NCBI GenBank assembly: GCA_964565925.1
Contig: CAZMGV010000008.1
Coordinates: 62,001-126,000, forward strand
Source of the DNA: CAZMGV01 sp964565925
GTDB taxonomy: Bacteria; JAGRBM01; JAHCIT01
Reading direction: 5' to 3'
DNA: 64,000 nt
Part shown: piece after piece, positions 8,419 to 19,153 of the stretch
How positions within the stretch are numbered: position 1 is the stretch's first letter
Layout: the number at the start of each line of letters is the position of its first letter
Made by a program: the position numbers and the translations under genes
Notes under the pieces: generated by a model
Databases searched by the model: none
Seen by the model: only the letters and a program-made list of their open reading frames with translations
Told to the model about the DNA's origin: nothing

Positions 8419-10809
8419 TCAGGCAAGTCCCCAGTGGCGCCTGAGGAACCACTCCACCGCCAGCACTCCCACCAGCACCAGCAGCACCAGACCGTTGTCC
8501 CACAGGTCGACCTCGCGGGCGCCCAGCACCCGGAACGCGTCAACCGGCTTGATCGCCGGGCTGCCGTCGGTCTTGCCGCCTTCGATCCGCAGCGACCGGC
8601 CGTTCAGACGGTTGGCGAGCGCACCCATCAGCTCCGGCTCCACGCGGGTCTGCTCGAATTCGGCCACCGGGCTGAGGATTTCGACATAGCCCACATCGCT
8701 GCCCAGCTCATCACCCTTCTTGCCGCGGGCCGAACCGGTGATAGCGAGAAAGCCCTTGCCGTCCGCCTTGCAGGAAATCTCGTAAATGCCCGGTCCGGTC
8801 TTGCCGGGCGCGCCCTCGCAGGTGTTGCGGATCAGGCTGCTGAGACCTTCGATCTTCACGGCGACAGAGGCGTCTTCGGCCGGCTGGTACTGTTCGTCCA
8901 GAACGCTCACCCGCACGCGGATTTCGTCGCCCGGCCGGTACTGGCGGCGCGGCGTCGTCACCTGCACGCGCTGGCTGGAGGGGTCCTTCGTAAGCCAGCG
9001 CAGCGCCTCGCGCCAGAACGTCGCGTAGTGGCGCGCGGTGCCCTCGGCGGCGGCCGCCGGAAATGCCCAGAACCACGACGCATCGGAGGCGACGCCCATG
9101 ACCCGGCCCTTCTGGAACTGGCGGGCGGCGACGACCGACACCGGTTTGCCGTCCGGGTATTTCAGTTTCGGATGGTCCATGAGCGAGAAGGCATCGGGTT
9201 TCAGCGGGCCCGTGCGGTTTAGCCCCTCCATCGGCACCAGCCGTGCCCACAACTTTTCGTTTTCGGCCGGATCGGACACGAGCCGCATCATCGGGTGAAT
9301 ACGTCCGGTCGCGGAGAGTTTCGGCACGAACGGCATCGTGTCGAACGTCTTTCCCATGTCCAGAAGGCTTCCGCCCTGGAACCGCTCGAAGGGCATGAGG
9401 TCGTTGATCGCGGGCCAGTTGTAGTTCGTATCCGAGAAACCCTGATCCCCTCCGACAAATATGAGGCCGCCGCCCTGATCGCCCACGAACCGGCGCATGT
9501 TGTCCAGATGGTTCCGGTTGATGCCGTAGTAATCCTGGTACTGGAAGTTCTGCATGATGACGACGTCGAATGACGGAAGCTGCCGGTCGAAGATCTCGTC
9601 CGTCGGGAACGGAATGAGCGACAGTTCGTTCTCGCGGAACGCCTGCATGCGGACCTGATCATAGTTACGCAAGATCATGAACGAGATGAGGTCGATGTTG
9701 GGGTCCCGCTTGAGGAGCTGGCGGAGAAACCGTACGTCCCAGCTCGGATGCCCCACGACCTGCAGCACCCGGATACGGTCGCGGATGACGTTCAGGATAA
9801 AGGACTTCTGGTTATTGTCGCGTATGCGTTCGATCTTGTCAGGCGGAATCATCACCTCGTAGACGAACTCGCCCACCGCCTCGGGAGAAAACGACAGCTT
9901 GGCTTCGAGCTGGTTGGTCCCTTCGTCCGGAATCCTTACATGCACCTGCGCGATCGAATTGTTCTGCGTACGGATCGTCACGGGAACATCGCCGGCCGGT
10001 ATCCCGTCCGTCCGGATATGCACGGTAACCTGGACCTGGTTACGGATGAAGGCGTAGTCGTCCACGTCGATCGCCGCGATCGAGATATCCGGAATGGGCT
10101 CCTCGCCGCCCACCAGCACCGTGTTCACCGGAACATCCGTGTCAGCGAGCCCTGCCTGCCGCAACCGTTCGGCAAAGAGGTTCTCCTTGCGGGCGGATTC
10201 GGCAAGCCCCGACAGGTCAGCGCCGTCCGAGACGATAATGACCCCGCTCGCAGGCTGGTCTTTCAGCCGCCGCGACATGTCGGTAATGAGCGACGAAAAA
10301 TCGGTCGAGAAGCCCGCTGGCGCCAGATCCCCGGACTCTACACTGGCCGGCGACAGCGGCGTCACCCGGAAATCCTCGCCGCCGCCCGAGAACCCCAGAA
10401 TCCGGACGTCGTAGCTTTCCTTCCATTTCTCCAGCGGAAGCCCGCCGCCTTTCACCCAGCTGGAGACGGCCTTGAGGCGCGTCGCGCCGCCCTCGGCGTC
10501 GGGAATATCCATGCTGGGGCTCTGGTCCAGATACACCAGCAGCTGGTTACGGATCGGCTGCGTCTTCTGGAGCTGCACACGGGGGCCCGCGGCCGCCACT
10601 CCCACGGCACCGATAGCGACCAGCCGGAGCAGCAGCAGCACGGCCGCCTTCCAGCCCCCCGCCCTGAAATCGGAGACGGCGCTCACAACGGCCGCGACGG
10701 CCAGTGCCGCGATAACGAAAAGGAACAGGCCTTCCATCCGCTCGGAGAAAACCAGTTCCCAGCGGTCGAACTCCCCTGCAGATGCAGTCAGGCTGCGGAA
10801 CAGTTCCAT
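8419..10809 (-). CDS. Membrane protein with vWA and GATase-like domains
   Basis: A 796-residue membrane protein. Two membrane segments lie near the N-terminus (LFLFVIAALAVAAVVSAV and AAVLLLLRLVAIGAVGVAAA) and one at the C-terminus (LVLLVLVGVLAVEWFL). A vWA-type domain carries the DQSPSMD MIDAS-like motif and VIIVSDGAD. A glutamine-amidotransferase-like Rossmann region with GGGLIFVGGDQGF follows, then a Sec-exposed beta-rich part. It is the last gene of the MoxR-DUF58-BatA-DUF4159 set; such sets are thought to assemble or chaperone envelope complexes. ATG at 10809 overlaps the upstream stop; a GTG one codon earlier is possible. Confidence 0.78.
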   Translation of the reverse strand: MELFRSLTASAGEFDRWELVFSERMEGLFLFVIAALAVAAVVSAVSDFRAGGWKAAVLLLLRLVAIGAVGVAAAGPRVQLQKTQPIRNQLLVYLDQSPSMDIPDAEGGATRLKAVSSWVKGGGLPLEKWKESYDVRILGFSGGGEDFRVTPLSPASVESGDLAPAGFSTDFSSLITDMSRRLKDQPASGVIIVSDGADLSGLAESARKENLFAERLRQAGLADTDVPVNTVLVGGEEPIPDISIAAIDVDDYAFIRNQVQVTVHIRTDGIPAGDVPVTIRTQNNSIAQVHVRIPDEGTNQLEAKLSFSPEAVGEFVYEVMIPPDKIERIRDNNQKSFILNVIRDRIRVLQVVGHPSWDVRFLRQLLKRDPNIDLISFMILRNYDQVRMQAFRENELSLIPFPTDEIFDRQLPSFDVVIMQNFQYQDYYGINRNHLDNMRRFVGDQGGGLIFVGGDQGFSDTNYNWPAINDLMPFERFQGGSLLDMGKTFDTMPFVPKLSATGRIHPMMRLVSDPAENEKLWARLVPMEGLNRTGPLKPDAFSLMDHPKLKYPDGKPVSVVAARQFQKGRVMGVASDASWFWAFPAAAAEGTARHYATFWREALRWLTKDPSSQRVQVTTPRRQYRPGDEIRVRVSVLDEQYQPAEDASVAVKIEGLSSLIRNTCEGAPGKTGPGIYEISCKADGKGFLAITGSARGKKGDELGSDVGYVEILSPVAEFEQTRVEPELMGALANRLNGRSLRIEGGKTDGSPAIKPVDAFRVLGAREVDLWDNGLVLLVLVGVLAVEWFLRRHWGLA

Positions 10810-11582
10810 CACAGCCTCCGCCTTTTCAGGATAAACGGGATATGGACCTGATCGCTCTTGTAGTCGATGTTCAGCGCGTAGAGGACGATATTGAGCCCCA
10901 TCCGGAAGGCGCGCTCGCGGCCTGCCTCGCCGGAATCGATACGCTCATGGACAAACGATCCGTCCGCCCGTCTGGCCCAGGCCCCGCCCAGATCGTTCTT
11001 CGAATACAGGATCACCGTCCGGCCGCCCGACACGACGCCTTCCATCTCGCGCGCCGTCGAAAGCCGCCCCGGCGCACCGTCCAGCAGGAAGAACGACTTG
11101 TAGATGTCGTGGTCCGTCGGAAGCGGCTTCATCGGGTTCTTGGGGAATATCCGCTCGGCGGTGAGCCGCACGCTGCGGTCGAAACCGCCGCCGGCGAGCC
11201 CCGTGCAGTCGTCGAACACGATCGTGCCGCCGAAGGCGATATATTTCTTGAGCGTGAAGATGGCGTTATCCGGGAACGGGTCGAAACCCTCGCAGCCCGC
11301 TATCCAGAGCAGCGGCTGATAGAACAGCTCCGGGGAGTCCCAGGTGACATCCAGCCGCTCAGCCGAGGCCAGCACGCTCGTGTGCCGTGCCACATAGCTC
11401 ATCAGTGCCCGGGCGGCAGTCGGGTTCGGGTTCCAGATGCCGCCCGGATACTGGAGCTGGGTAAACCGGACAAGCTGCCGTTCGTCGTCGGCGCGGACCG
11501 CGCCGGCTGGCCAGAGCGCCGTCACGGCGGTCATCAGCCCCATCAGGGCCAGGACAAACGGCAGGGTGCGGGCGGGTTTCAT
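10809..11582 (-). CDS. DUF4159 domain exported protein
   Basis: A 257-residue protein with a signal peptide (MKPARTLPFVLALMGLMTAV, cut near VRADD). The body matches the DUF4159 pattern: RFTQLQYPGGIWNPNP at the start, then LFYQPLLWIAG, GGTIVFDDCTG, and a C-terminal NIVLYALNIDYKSDQVHIPFIL segment. DUF4159 is a GATase-like fold normally found beside BatA, MoxR and DUF58 genes; its biochemical job is unknown. It overlaps the BatA stop through ATGA and overlaps the next gene as well, so all are probably translated from one mRNA. Confidence 0.82.
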   Translation of the reverse strand: MKPARTLPFVLALMGLMTAVTALWPAGAVRADDERQLVRFTQLQYPGGIWNPNPTAARALMSYVARHTSVLASAERLDVTWDSPELFYQPLLWIAGCEGFDPFPDNAIFTLKKYIAFGGTIVFDDCTGLAGGGFDRSVRLTAERIFPKNPMKPLPTDHDIYKSFFLLDGAPGRLSTAREMEGVVSGGRTVILYSKNDLGGAWARRADGSFVHERIDSGEAGRERAFRMGLNIVLYALNIDYKSDQVHIPFILKRRRL

Positions 11583-13720
11583 TTCCGTTTCACCGCCAGT
11601 GCCAGCACGGATTCCACGAGCAGTACCATCGCCAGCGCCAGAATGAACGGCCGGTAGAACTCTTCACGGCGGCTCAGCGAGAAGCTGGCCCCGGTGATCT
11701 CCGTACCGGAGGGGCCGCCGACCGCCGCCAGCAGATACCGGTGCGACAACTGCTCAAGAGCGGTTTCATCCAGCGGTCGCAGGTCCGCCTCTCGTGCATC
11801 GATATTGACCGCAAACCGGACGCGCTCGCCGGCCCTCGATCCGCCGCCCCAGACGACCGTGTAAATGCCCCGTTCCCACGTATCGGTGATCCGCACCGGA
11901 CGGTCGCTGCCTTCGGCTGAAATGGACAACGGCGATGACCGGCCATCCGGAGTCAGGAGCGTCGCCTGTGTCACACTCGGCGGCGCGACCAGTTCCACCG
12001 GTTTCGAGGCCGGGACATCGAGCGGAAGCGTGTCGCCCAGAGCACCGCACAGGTATTCCGTCAGGCGGTGCATGAGCGGCAGGAAAACCGGCTTGAACAC
12101 GAGGTCCGACCAGTCGCGGTCCAGCGACGACATCCAGATCATCGACCGGCCCTTGCCGATCTTGCGTTCGATCAGCATCGGCGCGCCCGAACCCAGCCAC
12201 ATGAGCGGAACCGGTTCGCCTCCGCCCGGTTCGCCGAGTGCATAGGCCAGGAACTTCGCCGAGCTGAAACCGCCGCCTTCCAGGGCCGTAAACGGACGGA
12301 ACACCGGATGGCCGGTGGCGAATCTCGACAGCCGTTCGCGCCGGTCGTCCGTTCCCTGGGCAAAGACAGCGTCCTCGCCGAGCGCCCGGATACCCCGGAT
12401 ACGAAGCGGCAGGATACGGCCGAACTCCTCGTTGTACCGGTCGGGGTCGATCTGGTCGCCCACGCTCATAAACAGCGAGCCGCCGTCTTCCACCCAGTGG
12501 TTGAGGCGCTCGATCGACTCCTTCGGGAGCTCCCGCACGTTAAGCAGAAAGATCGCATCTATGCCGGTGCCCAGTTCCGGCAGCTGCCCCGCCGAAACAA
12601 CCTGGTACTGAAAACGGGATTCTGCCGCCGGATTGGGGTGCAACGCCTGGCGCGCGTAGTAACTCTCGGAACGGAAATCGAGGGCCTGCGGATCGCCGTC
12701 CACGAACAGGAGATTCAGTTTCCGCAGCGGATTGAGCACGAGGTAGCGCCGGTCGTCGGCCGGCAGCCTGTCTTCGGCGAGCTGGATCCACGACGGCGCG
12801 TCGCCCTTGAGGCCGGACGCGTCGTAGCTGAGGCGTGCGGTCGCCGTCGTACCTGCGGGCGCCTGCACCGCACCCCGGAGAATGCTCTGGTTGCCCGAGC
12901 GGAGTTCGAACTCGATCTCTCCGCTGCCCGAATCGGTATAGTTCGCCACCCGGGCTTCCGCGACGGCGACGCTGGACTGGCCCGATGCCTCGCTCACCGC
13001 CTGCGCGCTCACAACCGCATGGTTGGAAGTCTCCGCACTGCGGCGGACGTCGATCAGCTTCAGGCCCGGGGTTCCGGCGGGCGGCGTTCCCGTCGACGGC
13101 GGAATTTCCCACGTTGAGGCCTGCATATCGGTAAAGAAGTAGACCGACCGCAGCTTCAGTTCCGACTTGTCGAGCATCGCCACCGCTTTCTCGATACGGG
13201 CGAAGGGGTCCACGGCCGCCCACTCGATCTGGAACTGGTCCAGACCGGCGATCAGCTCATTGCGGGACTGGGAGAAAGTCGCCGGGTCTTCCTTGCGGCT
13301 GATCAGCGGAATGACAATCGCCTGGTCTTCAGGCTTCAGGTTCGAGAGCAGCCCCCTGGCGAGCGAACGCGCATGATTAAACCGCGCCTCGCTGCCTTCG
13401 CGGTAGTCCATGCTGGCCGAGTTGTCGACGATAATGACCGAGGCTTCCGGTTCGGTACCGCGGCCGACACTCGAATCCTTCACGTTCCGGTAGGGCCGCG
13501 AGATCCACAGCGTGATCAGGATGACCGCAAGGATCCTCAGCACCATGAGCGGGAGGTCTTCAATCCGGCGCCGGCGCTGCGTCGGCGGCGGGCTCTCGTC
13601 CACCAGCCTGATCGCGGGGAAACGGAACCGCTGCCCGCGCACCCGGTTGAACAGGTGGATCAGGACCGGCGCGGCGGCCAGCAGAAAGCCGCCCAGAAGT
13701 GAAGCGTGGAGAAGCGACAT
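11579..13720 (-). CDS. BatA-type vWA membrane protein
   Basis: A 713-residue protein with the typical BatA N-terminus: a first membrane segment (LLGGFLLAAAPVLIHLFNR), a basic loop PPTQRRRRIEDL and a second segment (LRILAVILITLWISRP). A vWA domain follows with the MIDAS motif DNSASMD, then a long beta-rich periplasmic region, a GATase-like stretch (HWVEDGGSLFMSVGDQ) and a C-terminal membrane helix (PFILALAMVLLVESVLALAV). It partners MoxR and DUF58 proteins encoded just upstream. The start lies 9 bp after the DUF58 stop. Confidence 0.85.
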   Translation of the reverse strand: MSLLHASLLGGFLLAAAPVLIHLFNRVRGQRFRFPAIRLVDESPPPTQRRRRIEDLPLMVLRILAVILITLWISRPYRNVKDSSVGRGTEPEASVIIVDNSASMDYREGSEARFNHARSLARGLLSNLKPEDQAIVIPLISRKEDPATFSQSRNELIAGLDQFQIEWAAVDPFARIEKAVAMLDKSELKLRSVYFFTDMQASTWEIPPSTGTPPAGTPGLKLIDVRRSAETSNHAVVSAQAVSEASGQSSVAVAEARVANYTDSGSGEIEFELRSGNQSILRGAVQAPAGTTATARLSYDASGLKGDAPSWIQLAEDRLPADDRRYLVLNPLRKLNLLFVDGDPQALDFRSESYYARQALHPNPAAESRFQYQVVSAGQLPELGTGIDAIFLLNVRELPKESIERLNHWVEDGGSLFMSVGDQIDPDRYNEEFGRILPLRIRGIRALGEDAVFAQGTDDRRERLSRFATGHPVFRPFTALEGGGFSSAKFLAYALGEPGGGEPVPLMWLGSGAPMLIERKIGKGRSMIWMSSLDRDWSDLVFKPVFLPLMHRLTEYLCGALGDTLPLDVPASKPVELVAPPSVTQATLLTPDGRSSPLSISAEGSDRPVRITDTWERGIYTVVWGGGSRAGERVRFAVNIDAREADLRPLDETALEQLSHRYLLAAVGGPSGTEITGASFSLSRREEFYRPFILALAMVLLVESVLALAVKRK

Positions 13721-13729
13721 GGGATCGGG

Positions 13730-14668
13730 TTAGCGGTGCCCCCGGCGTTCAAGCAGTCTTCGGGTCAGAAAAGGCACGAGCACTTCGTCGAGCGGCTGGT
13801 CGGTAAGCACCGGTTCGAGACTCCCGCCCAGACGCCTGACACCCTGGACCAGATCCGACTCAAGCTTGCGGATACGCCCAAGGTAGGCGGCCCGGGCAGC
13901 GGACGAGTCGGCCGGACGCGAGCCCTCCCCTTCGAGTCCTTCCAGTTCGAGAAGCCCCGAAAATGGAAAGTCGTGCTCGACGGGATCCAGCACGTGAAAC
14001 ACGACCACGTCCTGCTTGCGGGCGGCCAGCAGTTCGACCGCTTCGAGCAGCGGCTGGGCGCCGTCCAGGCCGTCCGTAAAAAGAATCATCAGTCCGCGCG
14101 GAAGCGGGCGATCGCACAGCAGCCGGATCGCCTGCGGAAACGGGAGACCGTCCTCCCGGGGCTTCAGCTCCCCGAGTTTCCGGCCCAGCCGGTCCAGGTG
14201 CGTATTGCCCGATTTCGGCGTGATCCAGTGAGTTGTGTCGTTACCCGACCAGAACAGTCCCACCCGGTCGTGCTGTCCGGTCAGAAGATACGCCAGTGCG
14301 GCCGCGCAGTGGCGCGCGTATTCGAATTTCGTCCACGGGCCGCCGGTCCGGGCACCGGCGGGAACTCCCGCCAGGCCGTTGCTCGTGTAGTCCATCGACC
14401 CCGACACATCGAGACCGATCCAGCACCGGACCGACGTCTCGTGTTCGAACTGGCGGATATACAGCCGGTCGGTCTTGGCCGCCACGCGCCAGTCCAGATG
14501 TCTCAGATCGTCGCCCGGCTGGTAGGTGCGGTACTCCGAGAACTCGATGCTCGTGCCCTTCTGCGGCGAGCGATGGATACCGGCCCACACACCCCGGGCG
14601 ATCTTCTCGGTCCGGAGCGTGAACGGGCTGATACGGGCCATGATGGCGGGGTCGAGGACCTCGCGCAT
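13730..14668 (-). CDS. DUF58 domain protein
   Basis: A 312-residue soluble protein. It has the DUF58 signature region GTSIEFSEYRTYQPGDDLRHLDW, followed by the vWA-like core LDVSGSMDY and LMILFTDGLDG. DUF58 proteins act together with MoxR AAA+ ATPases, probably as substrate or metal-binding partners. The gene lies 45 bp after moxR and 9 bp before batA on the same strand. No membrane segment is visible. The ATG is chosen for the family-typical N-terminal FTLRTEKIARGVWAG segment. Confidence 0.87.
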   Translation of the reverse strand: MREVLDPAIMARISPFTLRTEKIARGVWAGIHRSPQKGTSIEFSEYRTYQPGDDLRHLDWRVAAKTDRLYIRQFEHETSVRCWIGLDVSGSMDYTSNGLAGVPAGARTGGPWTKFEYARHCAAALAYLLTGQHDRVGLFWSGNDTTHWITPKSGNTHLDRLGRKLGELKPREDGLPFPQAIRLLCDRPLPRGLMILFTDGLDGAQPLLEAVELLAARKQDVVVFHVLDPVEHDFPFSGLLELEGLEGEGSRPADSSAARAAYLGRIRKLESDLVQGVRRLGGSLEPVLTDQPLDEVLVPFLTRRLLERRGHR

Positions 14669-14713
14669 GCGGATATTCTCCTCCGGCGCTCAGGCCGGAA
14701 ACGGGGGCGGCCT

Positions 14714-15805
<1,092 letters not shown>

Positions 15806-15857
15806 TCGGATCACATACCGGACGCCGCAACCGGCGCCGGCTCCCTTCGGTCAGCGT

Positions 15858-17579
15858 TCAGCTGTTCTTCAGCACTTCCAGCGCCTTGATCTGGGCGTCA
15901 CGATCAGCCGGTTTCTTGAGCTGTTCGTAGACCTGCACCAGACGGATTCGAACCGGCAGGTGGAACGGATTGAATTCGAGAGCCTTCAGATAGGAGGTCT
16001 CGGCTTCCGTCCATTCCTTCCGGATGAAATGGTAGTCGCCCTGGCGCTGGTACAGGGTGACATATTCGGGGTAAATTTCGAGGGCCTTGTTCACGCGCTC
16101 AAGCACGCCGTCCACCACACCGGCATCCACCGAGGCGGCCGCGTATTTGCTCACGAACACGGGCGAGTACGGGGATTTTTCGAGCGCCTTGGCATATTCG
16201 ATCCGGGCGGCCAGATGGTGCCCACGGGCACGCAGCAGGTCGCCCAGCCGCACGAAATTGCGCACTTCCTTGGGAAGCGCCTCGTCCGGCTTGTCGTCCT
16301 CGTCCTCGGGTTCGAGCTTCTGGCCCGGATCCACGAGCCGGACCTGCTCCACATGCGCCTCGCTCACGATCCTGAGCGGGCGGCGCTTTGAATACTGTAT
16401 CCAGTCGTCGAAGAACGCCTTGAACGGCTTGCCGGTTCCGTATTCGATCGCCTGCTCGTAGTGGGCGCCCTTTTCCATCGAATCGAGGATTCTGTTCAGC
16501 ACACCGAAGCCGCCCTTGCCCAGATCCTCGATAATGTATTCCAGGATGAGCGCCACCTGCGTGAACGCCAGCGAACTCTCCCGGTTGGAATCGAGATAGG
16601 CGAACGACGGATGCATCCGCGAGATCGGCACGAGTTTGTCGCTCTTGAGTGCGCCCGCGAACAGCGTCTCCTGCGAGGCCGACAGTCCGCCGCGGATACC
16701 CCGCCAGATGTTCTCCAGGTATTTCGCCGTGCCTTCATGGAACCAGACCGGCGCGCCGTTGTTGCTGCGGCGGAAGATGAACATGTGGGTGAGTTCGTGA
16801 GCGGCGGTATCCTGCCAGTCGTATCCGCGCGCCGTCGCACCCGGAGAGGTGAACAGGAGCTTGTTGTACTTGCAGAGGGCGATCGTGTTCGTCGTCTCGA
16901 TGGCGTTGCGCGGGATGCCACTCGCGTCCACGAAGGCCGTCGGGGTCGGCAGGATTTCCACGCGGACCTTGCGCTCGAACTTCGTCCCGATGGCCTTGTT
17001 GAGCGCCACATACTGCGCTTCCAGCGCCTTCAGCGCGCCGTCCACGATCAGTTCGTCGCGGCCCGGTGAAAAGCCGATGATGAAATGCTCGGACTCCCGG
17101 AACTGGAATCCCCTGGTCGCGCCGATGGTCGCCTCGACGAACTTGCGGTGATCGTCCATCAGATCGCCGTCCAGACCCGCGCTGTCGCTGGATGCGGCCA
17201 GGTCCTGCGCCTTCTTGATCAGTTCCAGCGCCTTGCCGTAGTCGCCGTCGTAGAAGGCGATCCGGCTCTCGAAGTAGGCCGTCTGCACGGGATTGAAAAC
17301 GGCACGGCCGGTCGTCTCGAAAATCTGCCGCGCGGTCACCGGATCCCACCGGTCGTTCAGTTCGCGCTCGATCAGCCTCGCCACGGTCGATGCCTGCGAC
17401 AGGGTCCTTGGGGCCGGATCGGCCTGGGACGGACTCGTCTGTTGAACACCCTGGACCGCCTGGCCCGCCGAGGCCGCAGGCGGCTTCACCCGGGTCTGGG
17501 CATGCACAAGCCCGGCCCCCGCCGCCCAAAAAGCGGTGGCGGCAGCCAGAGCCGTATAGTCAGGCCTTCTGCGCCGCAT
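15858..17579 (-). CDS. MA-type metallopeptidase with TPR tail
   Basis: A 573-residue exported protein. Residues 1-27 form a signal peptide ending near VHAQT. A gluzincin-type HELTH motif sits around residue 260 in AAHELTHMFIF, followed by WFHEGTAKYLEN, which supplies the third zinc ligand; this is the 'peptidase MA-like' arrangement. The C-terminal 150 residues are tetratricopeptide-like helices (LLRARGHHLAARIEYAKALEK, YHFIRKEWTEAETSYLKALEF). It probably acts in the periplasm; the substrate is unknown. The start overlaps the end of the upstream B12-binding gene by 20 bp, so the genes are linked. Confidence 0.83.
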   Translation of the reverse strand: MRRRRPDYTALAAATAFWAAGAGLVHAQTRVKPPAASAGQAVQGVQQTSPSQADPAPRTLSQASTVARLIERELNDRWDPVTARQIFETTGRAVFNPVQTAYFESRIAFYDGDYGKALELIKKAQDLAASSDSAGLDGDLMDDHRKFVEATIGATRGFQFRESEHFIIGFSPGRDELIVDGALKALEAQYVALNKAIGTKFERKVRVEILPTPTAFVDASGIPRNAIETTNTIALCKYNKLLFTSPGATARGYDWQDTAAHELTHMFIFRRSNNGAPVWFHEGTAKYLENIWRGIRGGLSASQETLFAGALKSDKLVPISRMHPSFAYLDSNRESSLAFTQVALILEYIIEDLGKGGFGVLNRILDSMEKGAHYEQAIEYGTGKPFKAFFDDWIQYSKRRPLRIVSEAHVEQVRLVDPGQKLEPEDEDDKPDEALPKEVRNFVRLGDLLRARGHHLAARIEYAKALEKSPYSPVFVSKYAAASVDAGVVDGVLERVNKALEIYPEYVTLYQRQGDYHFIRKEWTEAETSYLKALEFNPFHLPVRIRLVQVYEQLKKPADRDAQIKALEVLKNS

Positions 17580-17982
17580 GCGGCTCCACTTCGGTCTCGA
17601 TAAACCGGATGATCTCTTCGCTGGGGGCGCCGGGCAGGAACACGCCCTGCACGCCGGCGCTTTTCAGGACCGGCACGTCTTCGGGCGGAATAATGCCGCC
17701 GCCGAAGAGGACCACGTCCTTCATGCCCTTGTCGTCAAGCAGCCTGCGGATGAGCGGGAAAAGGTGCTTGTGCGCGCCCGACAGAATGGAAAGGCCGACC
17801 GCGTCCACGTCTTCCTGGAGGGCGGCGGTGACGATCGACTCGGGCGTCTGGTGAAGGCCTGTGTAAATCACCTCGAACCCGTGATCGCGCAGCAGGCGTG
17901 CGATGATCTTGGCACCGCGGTCATGGCCGTCCAGACCGGGCTTGCCAATAAGAATCCTGGCCCGCCGCCGCTTGTCCATCAC
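17560..17982 (-). CDS. Cobalamin B12-binding protein (mutase small subunit)
   Basis: A 140-residue stand-alone B12-binding domain like the C-terminal part of methylmalonyl-CoA mutase. It contains the DxHxxG cobalt-coordinating motif (PGLDGHDRGAK), the SxL element (LSILSGAHKH) and the glycine segment LFGGGIIPPEDV. In organisms with split acyl-CoA mutases this subunit pairs with a separate catalytic subunit, which is not present in this window. Its 20-bp overlap with a metallopeptidase gene is unusual and does not itself suggest a function. The start ATG could also be the second Met. Confidence 0.88.
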   Translation of the reverse strand: MMDKRRRARILIGKPGLDGHDRGAKIIARLLRDHGFEVIYTGLHQTPESIVTAALQEDVDAVGLSILSGAHKHLFPLIRRLLDDKGMKDVVLFGGGIIPPEDVPVLKSAGVQGVFLPGAPSEEIIRFIETEVEPHAAQKA

Positions 17983-17997
17983 TGGGTCTCCCGAAAC

Positions 17998-18375
17998 TTA
18001 TCTGAGTACGTAGAGCGAACCGGCCTGATCGTTGTACCCGATCGAGTAGTCGATCTGCTCGGCGGGCCCGTCGAACGACACGCTGAAATCGGCGGTATCG
18101 CCCAGGGCCAGCGGCGCGCCGTCGTTCACAACGGCCGTCACGGTCGAACCCTTGCCGCTCTTGTCGTAAATCACGAAGGTGACCGTCACGTCGGCGGCCG
18201 GAGCCGCGGCTTCGTTCACCACCGTACCCGACAGCACCGTCGGACCGCCGTTGATCCGTGCTTCCATGATCGGCCCGGCCAGTTGCGGACCGTTGCCGGG
18301 GCTGGCGCAGGCAACCGCGGCCATCAGGCCGGCGGCAATGCCGATCGCCTCAAGAGTCTTTCTTACGCTTCGCAT
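17998..18375 (-). CDS. Small lipoprotein-like protein, FxLYD-like
   Basis: A 125-residue exported protein. The ATG at 18375 gives a short basic start, a hydrophobic core and a Cys (LMAAVACASPG) that could be a lipoprotein attachment site, though the lipobox is not perfect. The mature part is a single Ig-like beta domain: LSGTVVNEAAAPAADVTVTF, ALGDTADFSVSF and IDYSIGYN, matching the FxLYD pattern. Such domains occur in envelope lipoproteins of unknown role. The start lies inside the end of the upstream membrane-protein gene (26-bp overlap), and the B12 gene follows 15 bp downstream. Confidence 0.68.
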   Translation of the reverse strand: MRSVRKTLEAIGIAAGLMAAVACASPGNGPQLAGPIMEARINGGPTVLSGTVVNEAAAPAADVTVTFVIYDKSGKGSTVTAVVNDGAPLALGDTADFSVSFDGPAEQIDYSIGYNDQAGSLYVLR

Positions 18376-19153
18376 CCGCAATGGATAGAACCTTTCCTTC
18401 GTCGTCCGCCGCCCTCTTAGCGGACACGCCGGTTTCCGGAGGACCATCCGAGTAGAACTTTTCGTGGTCCTCGATAATACCGTCGAGAATTTTACGCTGG
18501 AGCTTCAGGGCCCCGAGCGCGCGCTCACGGAGATAGCCCTTTTCCAGAACAATGTCACCGTCTGCACGGGGAGTCCTGAGCACCAGGAACGCCAGCAGCA
18601 CCTGCGCGAGGTACAGGAACCCCACGGACAGATACAGCGCCTGATTCCGCTGGAACATGTCCGTGTAGACGACCCGGCGCGACATCGGCACCACGACCGC
18701 GCCGTAGTCCAGCGCTTCGCCCTCCAGCTGGAACAGCTGGGTCACGGCGATCGTGCCGTCGCGGTCGCTGACCGTCCAGCTGCGGCCGGCTTCGGTCGCC
18801 TGAAGGATATCGGCCCGGACCGGGCCCCGCTGCTCGTCGGCAATGCGGTGAATGGAGTACTGGGGCGCCAGCCGGGAATCGGCCACAAGCTTGCGGTAGC
18901 CCAGCTCCGAATCCAGACGCCGCTTGAGCTCGGCGGGGTTGTATTCCCCGCCCTTGTGTTCCACTTCCGTGAAATACTTGGAAACCACCCGGGCGATCAG
19001 TTCCGCCGACGCCCGGTTGCTGCGGACCAGCGTATCGACCTCGCCGCGCATCTGGTAGGCGAAGCCCAGCATCAGCCCCGCCAGAAGGAATACCTCCATC
19101 AGGACCACGGACATGACCCGTGTATTCAAATGCAGCGGACGGTTCAGCTTCAA
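18350..19153 (-). CDS. Two-TM sensor-like membrane protein without output domain
   Basis: A 267-residue protein with one N-terminal membrane helix (VMSVVLMEVFLLAGLMLGFAY), a periplasmic domain of about 130 residues and a second helix (LYLSVGFLYLAQVLLAFLVL), then a cytoplasmic tail of about 70 charged residues. This is the layout of a histidine kinase or chemoreceptor input module, but no kinase, HAMP or GGDEF motif follows. The start codon is TTG at 19153, overlapping the stop of the XRE regulator gene; an in-frame ATG at 19114 would shorten the N-terminus. It may pass a signal to the coupled XRE protein, which is inference. Confidence 0.68.
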   Translation of the reverse strand: MKLNRPLHLNTRVMSVVLMEVFLLAGLMLGFAYQMRGEVDTLVRSNRASAELIARVVSKYFTEVEHKGGEYNPAELKRRLDSELGYRKLVADSRLAPQYSIHRIADEQRGPVRADILQATEAGRSWTVSDRDGTIAVTQLFQLEGEALDYGAVVVPMSRRVVYTDMFQRNQALYLSVGFLYLAQVLLAFLVLRTPRADGDIVLEKGYLRERALGALKLQRKILDGIIEDHEKFYSDGPPETGVSAKRAADDEGKVLSIADAKRKKDS

